DNA of 64,000 nt from Sva-07 sp963716095 (GTDB lineage: Bacteria > Actinomycetota > Acidimicrobiia > Acidimicrobiales > Ilumatobacteraceae), in the NCBI GenBank assembly GCA_963716095.1, contig CAVQSV010000016.1, forward strand, positions 124,001 to 188,000. Reading direction: 5' to 3'. This document shows, in pieces, positions 28,701 through 36,941 of this stretch. The notes under the pieces were generated by a model. The model did not search any database. It was given only the letters and a program-made list of their open reading frames with translations, and was not told the origin of the DNA. Numbering within the stretch: position 1 is the stretch's first letter; each line of letters opens with the position of its first letter. The position numbers were made by a program, and so were the translations under genes.

Positions 28701-28902
28701 AGCCCGTCAGCAGGTGTCCGTAGTGCGGCAGGCCGTTCGCGAACGGCGGCCCGTCGTAGAACACGAACGCGTTGGACCCGTGTTCGCCGGCTTCACGTTG
28801 GTCGATCGACGCCTGAAACGTGTCGTCGTTCTCCCAGCGAGCGAGCACGTCTTCTTCGAGACGTGGGAAGTTCGGCCGGGGGTCGACGTTTGGGTAGGCC
28901 AC
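25795..28902 (-). CDS. ileS: Isoleucyl-tRNA synthetase, eukaryote-like type 2
   Basis: Class I synthetase charging tRNA-Ile, 1035 residues, within the range for IleRS2. The HIGH signature reads HYGH (LPHYGHLLTGYVKD) and the KMSKS loop is GRKMSKSLNNYPDP. The CP1 editing domain contains AWTTTPWTLPSN. Two CWRC motifs are visible (YCWRCETPLSN and HCWRCSQPLVY). The HYGH form and length fit the type 2 enzymes, which tend to resist mupirocin; this is family knowledge, not tested here. The start is GTG 28902. The 79-base gap to divIVA is too short for a standard T-box leader. Confidence 0.95.
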   Translation of the reverse strand: MAYPNVDPRPNFPRLEEDVLARWENDDTFQASIDQREAGEHGSNAFVFYDGPPFANGLPHYGHLLTGYVKDAIPRYQTMRGRRVERRFGWDCHGLPAEVKAEQELGISGHPAITEFGIDKFNDACRTSVLQFTDDWREYVTRQARWVDFDNDYKTLDLSYMESVMWAFKTLWDKGLIYEGFRVIAYCWRCETPLSNTETRMDDVYRDRQDPALTVGFELDTGERLLAWTTTPWTLPSNLALAVGPDIDYVVVELDGTRYVLAEALLPSYAAELGEATTVATMKGSELVGRRYTPLFDYFADADRFDTAAAFQVLAADFVSIEDGTGIVHLAPGFGEDDQVVANGAGIPTICPMDEHGRYTNEVSDWAGTHVFDANPLVIRELKERGVVVRHATYDHPYPHCWRCSQPLVYRAISSWFVKVTQFRDRMVELNQQITWQPAHIKDGSFGKWLENARDWSISRNRFWGSPIPVWQSDDPTYPRTDVYGSIADLEADFGVAVTDLHRPEVDDLVRPNPDDPTGASMMRRVPEVLDCWFESGSMPFAQVHYPFENQDWFEHHYPGDFIVEYIGQTRGWFYTLHVLATALFDRPAFANCVSHGNVLGDDGRKMSKSLNNYPDPREMFETHGADAMRWYLLSSSILRGGDGMVTEEGMRDTVRHVLLPLWNSWYFLTLYANAADHRGVVRTDSANVLDRYVLAKTRALIADMTEAMDAYDLFGACQVVREHLDVLTNWYVRRSRDRFWAGDHDAIDTMHTVLSVLAQVAAPLLPLLSEEIYGGLHGANGPDGAASVHLTDWPTLDEFPSDDELVDTMDLVRDVCSATLSVRKAHQRRVRLPLNSVTVATPDAELLGDFVDVIADEVNVRRVELTSDVASVATERLQVVPAKLGPRLGKDVQQVIKAHKAGDWTVDGDVVIVGGVTLEPGEYSLDLVASGDQASAGLGTHAGVIALDIDVTDELEVEGRARDLVRLVQQARRDADLDVSDRIELRITATDTWLEAIEAHGDLISGETLATSLHTERMEGEATSEPQISVVAAG

Positions 28903-28981
28903 GCCACGATGCTACCGACGCGGTCCGATCCCCGGACGAGAGGTTGTGGGCGCGGCCTGCCGGCTCGGCGCAGCTCGAGCT

Positions 28982-29920
28982 TCAGCGCCGGTCGTCGTCG
29001 AACGAGAACCGGAACTCGTCTCCTGCTGCGCCCTCGTCGGGCTGATTCGGGCTCGACTCGACCGTTGGCATGGCCTGGGTCGGTTCGTCGACGTCGGCCC
29101 AGGAATCGGCATCGCCGACCGAGCTGTCGGTCGCGTCCTCGGTCACCGGGGCGGCGGTCGACTCCTCGTCGGCGATCTCGGTGACGATCAGCAGGTCGTC
29201 GTCCGAGGGAGCGGCCTCGGACTGCTCCGCGTCGACCCCGGACGGCTCCGCGTCGATGCGGCTGCCGAGCGCGTCCGAGTCGTCGTCGGATGCCGACAGC
29301 AGCGGTGGGCGCGCCTCGCCGAGGCCACCCGGCACACGTTCGGTGATGTCGATCAACGATGTCGCCGCCTCGCGCAAGCGGCTGCGCTGCTCGGTGAGGA
29401 ACAACTCGAGCTGCTCGACGTCGGACTCGAGGAAGTCTCGACGAGCCTTGAGCGCCTCGACCTCGCTGGCGATTGCTGCGCGCTCGACCGCGCCGATCTG
29501 ACGGGCCTCGGCGCGGGCCTCAGCCAGCATCTGCGCCGACATCTCGCGGGTCGAGTCGAGGGTCGTTGCCGCCTCGTCGCTGGCACCGGCAAGAATCCTC
29601 GCTGCTTCGCCTCGCGCTTCCGCGACCGTGCTGTCGGCGGTCCGCTGTGCGAGCAGCAGGGTGCGACTGATCGTCTCGGCCTCCTCGACCGAGGCCTCGA
29701 CTGCGGGGGCGGGAGCCACCGGCGCCGAATCGGATTCGGACACCTCCTGCAATCGAGCCACCGCCGCTCGGGCACGGGCCTCCATGGCCGTCGACTGGTT
29801 CTGGGCGCGTTCGAGTTCGTCTGCGACGTCGTTCAGGAAGACCTTGACCTCGTCGGGGTCGGCTCCCTTGCGAACGGTTCTGAATTCGGCGCCCCTGACG
29901 CGCTGGGGGGTCATCTCCAT
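28982..29920 (-). CDS. divIVA: DivIVA/Wag31-family polar growth and septum protein
   Basis: Coiled-coil scaffold that marks negatively curved membrane at poles and septa. It has 312 residues. The N-terminal DivIVA domain is recognisable from MTPQRVRGAEFRTVRKGADPDEVKVFLNDVADELERA; this motif is described by its start and end (residues 3 to about 40). A long coiled coil (about 90-210) and an acidic disordered tail follow. ATG 29920 was preferred over 29926 because AGGAG lies 6 bases upstream of it. It follows sepF by 17 bases. Confidence 0.88.
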   Translation of the reverse strand: MEMTPQRVRGAEFRTVRKGADPDEVKVFLNDVADELERAQNQSTAMEARARAAVARLQEVSESDSAPVAPAPAVEASVEEAETISRTLLLAQRTADSTVAEARGEAARILAGASDEAATTLDSTREMSAQMLAEARAEARQIGAVERAAIASEVEALKARRDFLESDVEQLELFLTEQRSRLREAATSLIDITERVPGGLGEARPPLLSASDDDSDALGSRIDAEPSGVDAEQSEAAPSDDDLLIVTEIADEESTAAPVTEDATDSSVGDADSWADVDEPTQAMPTVESSPNQPDEGAAGDEFRFSFDDDRR

Positions 29921-29937
29921 AGCCATCTCCTGTGTCG

Positions 29938-30534
29938 TCAGTCGTCGTAGTCGTCGTAGCGTTGCGGGCGCTGCGACGGCGGTTTGAGTAGATACACGCC
30001 GGTGGCGACCTTCTCCATCGAGCCGTCGAGTGCGTAGCAGATGCCGCTGGCGAAGTCGATCAGCCGACGCGCGACCTCGCGTTCGGTGCCCTCGAGGTTC
30101 ATGATCACCGGCTGACCCTCTTTGAACTTGTCGGCGACCTCTTGAGCCTGGTCGAAACGACGCGGACGGACAGTGTGGGGTTCCATGGATCCTCCCGGGA
30201 CGCTGCGCAAGCTCGGCGGTGCTGGTTGAGACGGCCTGACTTGCACGCCGGAGTCGTCGGACCGACCGTTCGCGTTTCGCCGAGGCTGTGAGGCATCGAA
30301 GTCCCGCGATGGGAAGCTGGGGCGGGCCGACACCGTACGCACGGTCGGCTCCTCCTCGGGTTCCCAACCGCGTTGAGTACCGCCGGTGTTGGAGCTCGAT
30401 GGGCGCGTCTCGACGTCACGTGGGCCACGGCTCTGACGCGACGGAGCCTCGGGCTCGTCGTAGTCGTCATAGTCGTCGTACGCATCGTCGGGACCGAGAC
30501 CCAGGTAGTCCATGGTCCGTTTCCAGAGTGACAT
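29938..30534 (-). CDS. sepF: SepF, FtsZ membrane anchor and septum regulator
   Basis: Tethers FtsZ to the membrane in bacteria lacking FtsA. It has 198 residues: an N-terminal amphipathic helix (MSLWKRTMDYLGLG), a long acidic and Gln/Arg/Pro-rich linker with repeated DDYDDY, and the C-terminal SepF fold (about 115-190, QPVIMNLEGTEREVARRLID). ATG 30534 has AGGAGG 6 bases upstream. It ends in RYDDYDD. No ftsA exists in the cluster, so SepF probably is the anchor. Confidence 0.93.
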   Translation of the reverse strand: MSLWKRTMDYLGLGPDDAYDDYDDYDEPEAPSRQSRGPRDVETRPSSSNTGGTQRGWEPEEEPTVRTVSARPSFPSRDFDASQPRRNANGRSDDSGVQVRPSQPAPPSLRSVPGGSMEPHTVRPRRFDQAQEVADKFKEGQPVIMNLEGTEREVARRLIDFASGICYALDGSMEKVATGVYLLKPPSQRPQRYDDYDD

Positions 30535-30603
30535 GCATTCCTCCTGCGGGGCGCAGGCTAGCCCAGCAGGTCGCATCCGAGGTGGACGGCGACCCCTCGA
30601 AGC

Positions 30604-31275
30604 TCACGAGGTCGCGGCGTGTCGGGCCGGGCGCGTTCCGAACAGTGCCGTACCGACTCGTACCTGGGTGCTTCCCTCCTGCACGGCGACGTCAAGGTCA
30701 CCGCTCATTCCCATCGAACACACCGCCAATCCGAGGCGATCGACGAGCCGCCGCACCTCCCGGAACCCAGGCCGCGCCGCTTCGGCTGAACCTGCTGTCG
30801 GCCCGACGGTCATCAACCCCAGCACCGACAATCCGTGCTCGCCGGCGCGATCGACCAAGGCCGCAGCCTCCCCGAGATCGCATCCCCCCTTGCCCGGATC
30901 GCCACTGGTGTCGACCTGGATCAGGACTCGTGCGCCCGGTGATCTCTTCGCGACTTCATCGACGATCGCAGCCCGATCGAGGCTGCACCAGACATCGACG
31001 AGGTCGACCAGTTGCCGGACCTTGTTGCGCTGCAGCCGTCCAATGAAGTGCACCTCGGGTTGGAGTCGCTCGATCGTGTCGCGCTTGTCGATGAGCTCCT
31101 GGGCGTAGTTCTCGCCGATCGCATCGCACCCGCTGGCAACGGCTGCTTCGATGGCCTCGGAGCCGAACCCCTTGGTCACGCCCACCACCTCGACGTGATG
31201 CGACCACCGCCGCTGGACTGCATCGATGCGAGCCCGGATCGCAGCAGTTCGGTCAACGACGTCGTCGGTGTTCAC
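30604..31275 (-). CDS. YggS-family pyridoxal-phosphate-binding protein
   Basis: PLP-binding TIM-barrel protein of 223 residues (PLPBP/YggS) involved in vitamin B6 and amino-acid homeostasis. The PLP-binding lysine is in VVGVTKGFGSEAI. Other family blocks are GENYAQEL, HFIGRLQRNKVR and SMGMSGDLDVAVQEGST. The start is GTG 31275, overlapping the pgeF stop by 4 bases. Linkage to ftsZ, pgeF and sepF is common in Gram-positive division clusters. Confidence 0.93.
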   Translation of the reverse strand: MNTDDVVDRTAAIRARIDAVQRRWSHHVEVVGVTKGFGSEAIEAAVASGCDAIGENYAQELIDKRDTIERLQPEVHFIGRLQRNKVRQLVDLVDVWCSLDRAAIVDEVAKRSPGARVLIQVDTSGDPGKGGCDLGEAAALVDRAGEHGLSVLGLMTVGPTAGSAEAARPGFREVRRLVDRLGLAVCSMGMSGDLDVAVQEGSTQVRVGTALFGTRPARHAATS

Positions 31276-31979
31276 GACGTCTCCTCGAACCAGGCGACCA
31301 GCGCGTGGCGCTCGGGTTCGGTCCGGCAGCGATGCGAACGGAATCGGCGATCACAACCGGTGCACGCGCTCGGGCCGTCGAGGGCGACCCCCCGTCGCGC
31401 CAGGCCCGCTGCGACGGCTGCAGGAACGTCGAGTCCGTGCGTGCCCCAGGCAGTGATCGACGCCACGTCACTGCGCTCCGCACCGACGCCGGCCGCGACC
31501 CGATCGAGGTCGTCCAGGCCGAACTCGTTGCAGCAACCGTGGAGACACGGCCCCAGCACCGCCGCTGCGACGGTGGTGCCGGTCGACTCGAGCGCGTCGA
31601 CGGCCACGTCGAGCACTCCCCCGGCCAAGCCGCGCCATCCGGCATGAGCGACCACCCGCGAGGTCCCGTTCACACCGAACAAGGCCACAGGTGCGCAGTC
31701 GGCTGCCCAGACGGCGATCGGAGCGGCGGAACGTTCGGCCAGCAGCACATCGCCGACAGCGGCGAGTGGAGACCACCCCGATCGAAGGTCGTCGACGACG
31801 ACGACGCTGGTTCCGTGGACCTCGTCCACCATCACCCACGGGGTGCCGGTCAGCTCGACTTGGCGCCGCCGCAGCGCCTCGGCGCTGACGCGTTCGGGGT
31901 GTACATCGCCATCGCTTCGTTCGGTGACCACCGCGACGGCGGTACGCCCGGTGATCTCGCGCCGCATGAGCTCGTGCAT
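31272..31979 (-). CDS. pgeF: PgeF/YfiH-family peptidoglycan-editing (laccase-domain) protein
   Basis: Multi-copper-oxidase-fold protein of 235 residues. Family members remove wrongly built UDP-MurNAc-L-Ser in peptidoglycan precursor editing. The metal-ligand blocks are visible: DEVHG, AADCAPV and HAGWRG. The C-terminal stretch RFRSHRCRTEPERHA differs somewhat from the usual FFSHRRDG-type ending. It starts at ATG 31979, 34 bases after the ftsZ stop, and overlaps yggS by 4 bases. Confidence 0.9.
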   Translation of the reverse strand: MHELMRREITGRTAVAVVTERSDGDVHPERVSAEALRRRQVELTGTPWVMVDEVHGTSVVVVDDLRSGWSPLAAVGDVLLAERSAAPIAVWAADCAPVALFGVNGTSRVVAHAGWRGLAGGVLDVAVDALESTGTTVAAAVLGPCLHGCCNEFGLDDLDRVAAGVGAERSDVASITAWGTHGLDVPAAVAAGLARRGVALDGPSACTGCDRRFRSHRCRTEPERHALVAWFEETS

Positions 31980-32013
31980 CGTGTGGCAGCGGCGGAGTGA
32001 GCCGTCGGGCGGC

Positions 32014-33117
32014 CTACTTCAGGAACGACGGGACGTCGAACTCGTCGTCGTCGCCGTCATCGGCCAGCGGGTCGGGTTCGTCGTCGGAACCGAACAGCTC
32101 GGTGATGCGAGTCGGCGAGGTACGGGGGCCTTCGTCGCTCGAGGTGCTCCGGAGCGCAGCCGGTTCGTCGAGACGATCGAATCCGGCGGCGATCACGGTG
32201 ATGCGAACCTCGTCGCCCATCTCGTCGTCGATGACCGTACCGAAGATGATGTTGGCGTCCTGGTGCGCAACACCATGGATGATCTCGGCGGCAGCGTTCA
32301 TTTCGAACAGACCCATGCCCGAGGGCCCGGTGATGTTCAACAGCACGCCGCGAGCGCCGTCGATCGCCGACTCGAGGAGCGGGCTGGAGATCGCCGCCTT
32401 GGCGGCAGCGACCGCACGTTCGTCGCCGCTGGCCTGACCGATGCCCATCAGGGCGGAGCCGGCGTTGGAGAGCACCATCTTGACGTCGGCGAAGTCGGTG
32501 TTGATCAGCCCCGGCGTCGTGATCAGGCCCGTGATGCCCGAAACACCCTGCAGGAGGACCTCGTCGGCCATCTTGAACGCGTTGAGCACGCTCGTCTTGT
32601 CGTTGGCCACGGTGAGCAACCGGTCGTTGGGGATGACGATGAGGGTGTCGACCTTCTCCTTGAGCTTGCCGACACCGTTGTCGGCCTGCACCGCACGCCG
32701 GCGACCCTCGAACGAGAACGGACGGGTGACCACACCAATGGTGAGTGCGCCGGCCTCGCGAGCGATCTCGGCGATGACCGGTGCGGCACCGGTGCCGGTG
32801 CCTCCGCCCTCGCCGGCGGTGATGAACACCATGTCGGCGCCGCGCACCATCTCTTCGATCTCTTCGTGGTGAGCTTCGGCGGCCGACCGGCCGACTTCGG
32901 GGTCACTGCCCGCACCGAGTCCACGGGTGAGGTCGCGTCCGATGTCGAGCTTCACGTCGGCGTCGCTCATCAGCAGCGCCTGTGCGTCGGTGTTGACGGC
33001 GATGAACTCGACGCCCTTCAGCCCGGCGTCGATCATGCGGTTGACGGCGTTCACGCCGCCGCCGCCGACCCCGACGACTTTGATCACTGCGAGATAGTTC
33101 TGCGGAGCGCCGACCAT
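32014..33117 (-). CDS. ftsZ: Cell division GTPase FtsZ
   Basis: Tubulin-like GTPase that forms the division ring. It has 367 residues. The GTP-binding signature GGGTGTG is at 104-110, with NTDAQ at about 42-46 and the synergy loop NTDFADVK later. The C-terminal peptide DDEFDVPSFLK is the conserved tail for SepF and other partners. ATG 33117 has GGAGG 8 bases upstream and replaces a weaker in-frame TTG at 33132. A 117-base gap from ftsQ leaves room for its own promoter. Confidence 0.98.
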   Translation of the reverse strand: MVGAPQNYLAVIKVVGVGGGGVNAVNRMIDAGLKGVEFIAVNTDAQALLMSDADVKLDIGRDLTRGLGAGSDPEVGRSAAEAHHEEIEEMVRGADMVFITAGEGGGTGTGAAPVIAEIAREAGALTIGVVTRPFSFEGRRRAVQADNGVGKLKEKVDTLIVIPNDRLLTVANDKTSVLNAFKMADEVLLQGVSGITGLITTPGLINTDFADVKMVLSNAGSALMGIGQASGDERAVAAAKAAISSPLLESAIDGARGVLLNITGPSGMGLFEMNAAAEIIHGVAHQDANIIFGTVIDDEMGDEVRITVIAAGFDRLDEPAALRSTSSDEGPRTSPTRITELFGSDDEPDPLADDGDDDEFDVPSFLK

Positions 33118-33234
33118 CAGCGGTTCCTCCAAGTGTGTGAGTTCATGTTTCGGATCGTTTCAGCCGAGGTGGCGGAGAAGAGAAGCGGGTGGAGCGGACA
33201 CATCCTGTCAGGTCCAGCGCCTGCAAGTGTGGAC

Positions 33235-34479
33235 TCACCGTACCGTGACTTCCGACGTCGACACGTCGATCACCGTGACGGGCGTGGTTCCGATGTCATC
33301 GAGCGTCCGCTGGAGGCGCACCAACTTCTCGATCTGGGCGTTCTCGCCGAGTGCCGAACCGAACCGCACTTCGATCGGACCCTGGTCGCTGGTGAGGATC
33401 AGCACGAGATCGGCACCGTCGGGCGTCACCAGCATCGAGTCGACCCTGTTGCGGATGTCGGGGGTGAGTTTGGTGACGAGCGACGCAGCCGACGAATAGC
33501 CGATCGAGGCGAACTGGCCGGGAGCGACGTCGAGCGTGCCGGGACCCGAGATCCACACGAGTGCCACGGGCTGGCCATCGACCAGTCCGAGTACCCGACC
33601 GTCGACGTCGATCACCCTGACGAGACCGTCGGTGCCCTGCATGGCGGCGACCGGTGTCCGTTCGCGTATCTCGATCGAGGCCGAGTCGGGGAACGATGTG
33701 CGGACTCTGGCATCTTCCACCCACGGGATCGCTTCGACCTGCGCCTCGATGTCGTCGGTGTCGACGAGGAGCACAGGGGTGCCGCTGAGGTCGTCGATGA
33801 TCGCCTCGAGCGTCTCTGGATCGGTGTAGACGTTGCCGCTCACCGCGACCTCGTCGACGGCGAAGAGCGACGACCCGAGCAGGGCCAACACGCTGATCGC
33901 CACGACGAGCACGCCCCCGAGCAGCACCAGCCACCAGAGCCTGCGCCGGTTCTCGGCGCGCTTGACGCCGATCCGTCGCTGTCGGATTCGCGGCTCGATG
34001 CCGCGGCTCGAGGCATCCTTCGGGAGTACGGCGTCGCTACTGCCGTCGTCATCGATGAAGACCGGGCCGGCCCCGGACGAATCGCGCTCGAGCTCGTCAT
34101 CGAGGTAGGAGGCATCGGGCAGGTCGTCGCCGATGATCGAGATGGTTCCCTTGATCGACGTCGCGCCCTCGACCGTGGCGCCCTCGACCGACGTGGCGCC
34201 CTCGACCGACGTGGCGCCCTCCACCGACGTGGTGCCCTCCACCGACGTGGGGTCCTGCGGTGGCGTCTCGGCGACGCTCGACGGGGCACCGTCAGATCCC
34301 GATGTCGGCACCTCGGGCTGGGCCACGTCGGTTGCGCCCTCCGCCGGCTCCGCGTCGCCGAACGCCCGCGACAGTTCGACGAGCACGACCTCGTCGGGGA
34401 CCATCGGAGCGGGCACCGAGTCGTCACCCTCGTCCGGTGGCGGCGTCGCTTCGGCGTCACGTCGCCGTCGCCAGGCCAT
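33235..34479 (-). CDS. ftsQ: Cell division protein FtsQ with long repeat-containing cytoplasmic arm
   Basis: Bitopic divisome protein linking FtsL-type partners. It has 414 residues. The first ~190 are cytoplasmic, acidic and low complexity, including five or six TSVEGA-type repeats. One transmembrane helix (LWWLVLLGGVLVVAISVLALL, ~190-210) precedes a POTRA domain (FAVDEVAVSGNVYTDPETLE) and a beta domain. ATG 34479 lies one base after the murB stop. The N-terminal arm is much longer than in most FtsQ proteins. Confidence 0.92.
   Translation of the reverse strand: MAWRRRRDAEATPPPDEGDDSVPAPMVPDEVVLVELSRAFGDAEPAEGATDVAQPEVPTSGSDGAPSSVAETPPQDPTSVEGTTSVEGATSVEGATSVEGATVEGATSIKGTISIIGDDLPDASYLDDELERDSSGAGPVFIDDDGSSDAVLPKDASSRGIEPRIRQRRIGVKRAENRRRLWWLVLLGGVLVVAISVLALLGSSLFAVDEVAVSGNVYTDPETLEAIIDDLSGTPVLLVDTDDIEAQVEAIPWVEDARVRTSFPDSASIEIRERTPVAAMQGTDGLVRVIDVDGRVLGLVDGQPVALVWISGPGTLDVAPGQFASIGYSSAASLVTKLTPDIRNRVDSMLVTPDGADLVLILTSDQGPIEVRFGSALGENAQIEKLVRLQRTLDDIGTTPVTVIDVSTSEVTVR
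34150..34252 (-). repeat. 18-base tandem repeats in ftsQ (TSVEGA/TSVEGT)
   Basis: Five or six near-identical 18-base units on the plus strand (GACGTGGCGCCCTCGACC type) encode TSVEGA repeats in the FtsQ cytoplasmic arm. One unit is shortened (ATVEGA) and one diverged (TSIKGT), so the array looks partly decayed. Acid residues recur every six positions. Confidence 0.8.
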
Positions 34480-34480
34480 C

Positions 34481-35431
34481 TCAGAACACCTCGCCTTCGT
34501 CGAAGCCGACCAGGCGGATCTCGCTCCGCAACCGGAATCCGCTCGACTCCTCGACGCGTTCACGCACGAACGCCATCAGCGCACGGACGTCGTCGGCGCT
34601 GCCACCATCGTCGGCCTGGATGAAGTTGGCGTGCTTGTCCGACACCGTGGCGGTGCCGATTCGGTGACCTCGAAGCCCTGCGGCATCGACGAGGGCACCG
34701 GCGCTCACCTCGCCGGGAACCGGGTTGACGAACACCGACCCGGCGTTCTGTCCCCCGGGCTGATTCGTTCGACGCCAGGCGACGATCTCGCTGATCAGCC
34801 GTCCAGAGGCTCCGGCGTCTCCGTGATGCAGCTGCAGTGTGGCATCGAGCACGAGTTGGTGTTCGCCGAGTGAGCTCGACCGGAAACCGAGTCCGAGCTC
34901 GTCGACGCCGAGCGTTCGCTCGACTCCGGCAACGAGGTCGAACACGACCACTTTCGTCAACGAAGCTGCCATGTCGGAGCCATGACCTCCGGCGTTCATC
35001 CGGACGGCACCGCCGACCGAACCGGGCACGCCGACGGCCCACTCGAACCCGGCGAGGCCAGCGGCTGCGGTCTTGCGGGCCAGAACCGGCAATGCAACGC
35101 CAGCAGACGCGTGTGCGATTGCCTGCTCGGTGTCGAACTCGATGATCTCGTCGAGATCGGAGAGCCCGATCGCCAACCCTGCAAAGCCGGAATCGGCCAC
35201 GAGCAGGTTCGAGCCTCGACCGACCACGAGCACCGGGAGCCCCGACGCCCGGGCAGCGTCGGCCACCACCGGCAGCATCAGGCGGTCGGCCACACGCACG
35301 AACAGCGCAGCGGCGCCGCCGACTCGGTAGGTGGTCATCGGGCCGAGCGGAACGTCTCGTTGCACCGCCGCGCCCAGCACCGACAGCCGAGCAGCGGCTT
35401 CGTCGACCGCCGCCGCCTCTGGGTCGATCAG
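34481..35431 (-). CDS. murB: UDP-N-acetylenolpyruvoylglucosamine reductase
   Basis: FAD- and NADPH-dependent second step of UDP-MurNAc synthesis. The flavin-binding TTYRVGGAA and VVGRGSNLLVADSGF blocks are clear, as are GFEWAVGVPGSVGGAVRMNA and the QNAGSVFVNP active-site region. No ATG or GTG lies in the expected place. CTG 35431 is proposed because it overlaps the murC stop as CTGA, copying the GTGA/ATGA overlaps of the neighbours; GTGs a little further in are alternatives. The length would be 316 residues. Confidence 0.9.
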   Translation of the reverse strand: MIDPEAAAVDEAAARLSVLGAAVQRDVPLGPMTTYRVGGAAALFVRVADRLMLPVVADAARASGLPVLVVGRGSNLLVADSGFAGLAIGLSDLDEIIEFDTEQAIAHASAGVALPVLARKTAAAGLAGFEWAVGVPGSVGGAVRMNAGGHGSDMAASLTKVVVFDLVAGVERTLGVDELGLGFRSSSLGEHQLVLDATLQLHHGDAGASGRLISEIVAWRRTNQPGGQNAGSVFVNPVPGEVSAGALVDAAGLRGHRIGTATVSDKHANFIQADDGGSADDVRALMAFVRERVEESSGFRLRSEIRLVGFDEGEVF

Positions 35432-36910
35432 TGGCGCCGGACATCGAGAACCTCCGACGGGAGCGTCGCGATGTCGCCGCAGCCCATCGAGATGCACACA
35501 TCACCGCTGCGCACTTCACCGGCGAGGAACGAGACCACGTCCTCACGCCGCGGCAACCAGACCACCCGACGATCGGGGTCGGATTCGGTGACCGCATTGA
35601 CGATCAGTTTGCCGGTGACGCCCGGAATCGGCATGGTGCCCGACGCGTAGATGTCGGTGAGCACCACCAGATCAGCCTGGGTGAACGCGGATCCGTACTC
35701 GGGCCACATCTCGGCGATGCGGTGGTAACGGTTCGGCTGGAACACGGCGATCACCCGCTGCCACGAGTCGCCGCTGTCGCGCGCTGCGCGGATCACGGCG
35801 TCGATCTCTGCGGGCAGGTGGGCATAGTCGTCGACGAACGTGGCGTCACCGTCGACACCTCTGATGTCGAAGCGGCGGGCGACGCCGCCGAAGCGTTCGA
35901 GCGCCGCGGCAACGGCAACGAACGGCACCCCGACAGCGAGGGCCATCGCGGCCGCTCCGGTGGCGTTGACCACGTTGTGGATGCCCCGAAGGGGAAGCAC
36001 GATCGTTCCGAGGAGTTCGCTCGACGATCCGTCGGGGCTGCGCCGAACGAGATCGAACGAGAACGAGCCGGCATCAGCGTGGACGTCGACCGCACGAACC
36101 TCGCACGCCGGACTCAGTCCGTAGGTGAGTCCACCGTGACGGGCGGCGAGCGCTGCGCCGATCGGGTCGTCGCCGCAGATGACCTTCGGCCCGTCGATCT
36201 GGCCGAGGTAGCTCGTCGAATGCTGCCACGATGCCGTCGAAGGACCCGTAGTGGTCGAGATGGTCGGATTCGACGTTGGTGAGGATCGTGCCGTGCAACG
36301 GCAACTCGAGGTGGGTGCCGTCGCTCTCGTCGGCCTCGACGACCATCCAGTCGCCGTGGGTCCACTGCGCTCCCGTGCCGACGTCGGTGACGTCTCCGCC
36401 GACGACGAAGCTCGGCCGAAGACCGGCTTCGGCCAGGATCAGCATGAGCATCGATGTCGTCGTGGTCTTGCCGTGGGTGCCGGCGACGGCGAGCGACCTG
36501 GCCCTGGCGCAGATCGATGCCAGCATGCCGGCCCGGCTCAGCACGGTGACACCGGTGGTTCGCGCTTCGTCGAGTTCGATGTTCCGTTCCGGGATCGCCG
36601 TCGACGCGGTGACGGCATCGACGCCGTGCACGAGCGACCGGTCGTGGCCGATGTGCACCTCGACGCCGGCGGCACGCACCCGTTCGAGCACGGGGTGCTC
36701 GCGCAGATCCGAACCGGAGACCACATGGCCCATCTCGGCCAGGGCGATCGCCACGGCGCTCATGCCCGGCCCACCGACGCCGACGACGTGCAGCCGGTGG
36801 GCGATCGAGAGATCGAGCGGTGGGCGCGGCTCGTCAGCCGACGGCACCGGCGCATCGGCGAGCGAGTCGATCGAGCGTTGCAGCTCGTTGGCGAGGACCG
36901 GTGGCGTCAC
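35428..36910 (-). CDS. murC: UDP-N-acetylmuramate:L-alanine ligase, frameshifted
   Basis: Adds L-Ala to UDP-MurNAc using ATP. The N-terminal half is in one frame: HVVGVGGPGMSAVA, GSDLREHPVLERVRAAGV and the ATP loop AGTHGKTTTTSM. The second half is in another: YLGQIDGPKVICGDDPIG, then FGGVARRFDIRG and DDYAHLPAEI. They join after AAFDE if one extra base at about 36211 is removed. GTG 36910 gives a typical N-terminus. The ligase is essential for peptidoglycan, so sequence error is the likely cause. It overlaps murB by 4 bases at a CTG start. Confidence 0.9.
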
Positions 36911-36941
36911 GATGGCGTAGATGCTAGAGCCACGCGTTCGA

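Noticed and set aside
28903..28981. T-box-like core TCGGACCGCG (9/10 to TGGNACCGCG) in the divIVA-ileS gap, minus strand
   Set aside because: Only 79 bases are available, no specifier stem I was found and the key UGGN G is changed to C. Likely chance in GC-rich sequence.
29938..33117. Search for ftsA beside ftsZ
   Set aside because: No actin-like frame exists between ftsQ and ftsZ or after ftsZ; SepF is present instead, as is usual in Actinobacteria.
31843..34623. Plus-strand open frame of 926 codons
   Set aside because: Antisense to ftsZ and ftsQ, both of which are certain; shadow.
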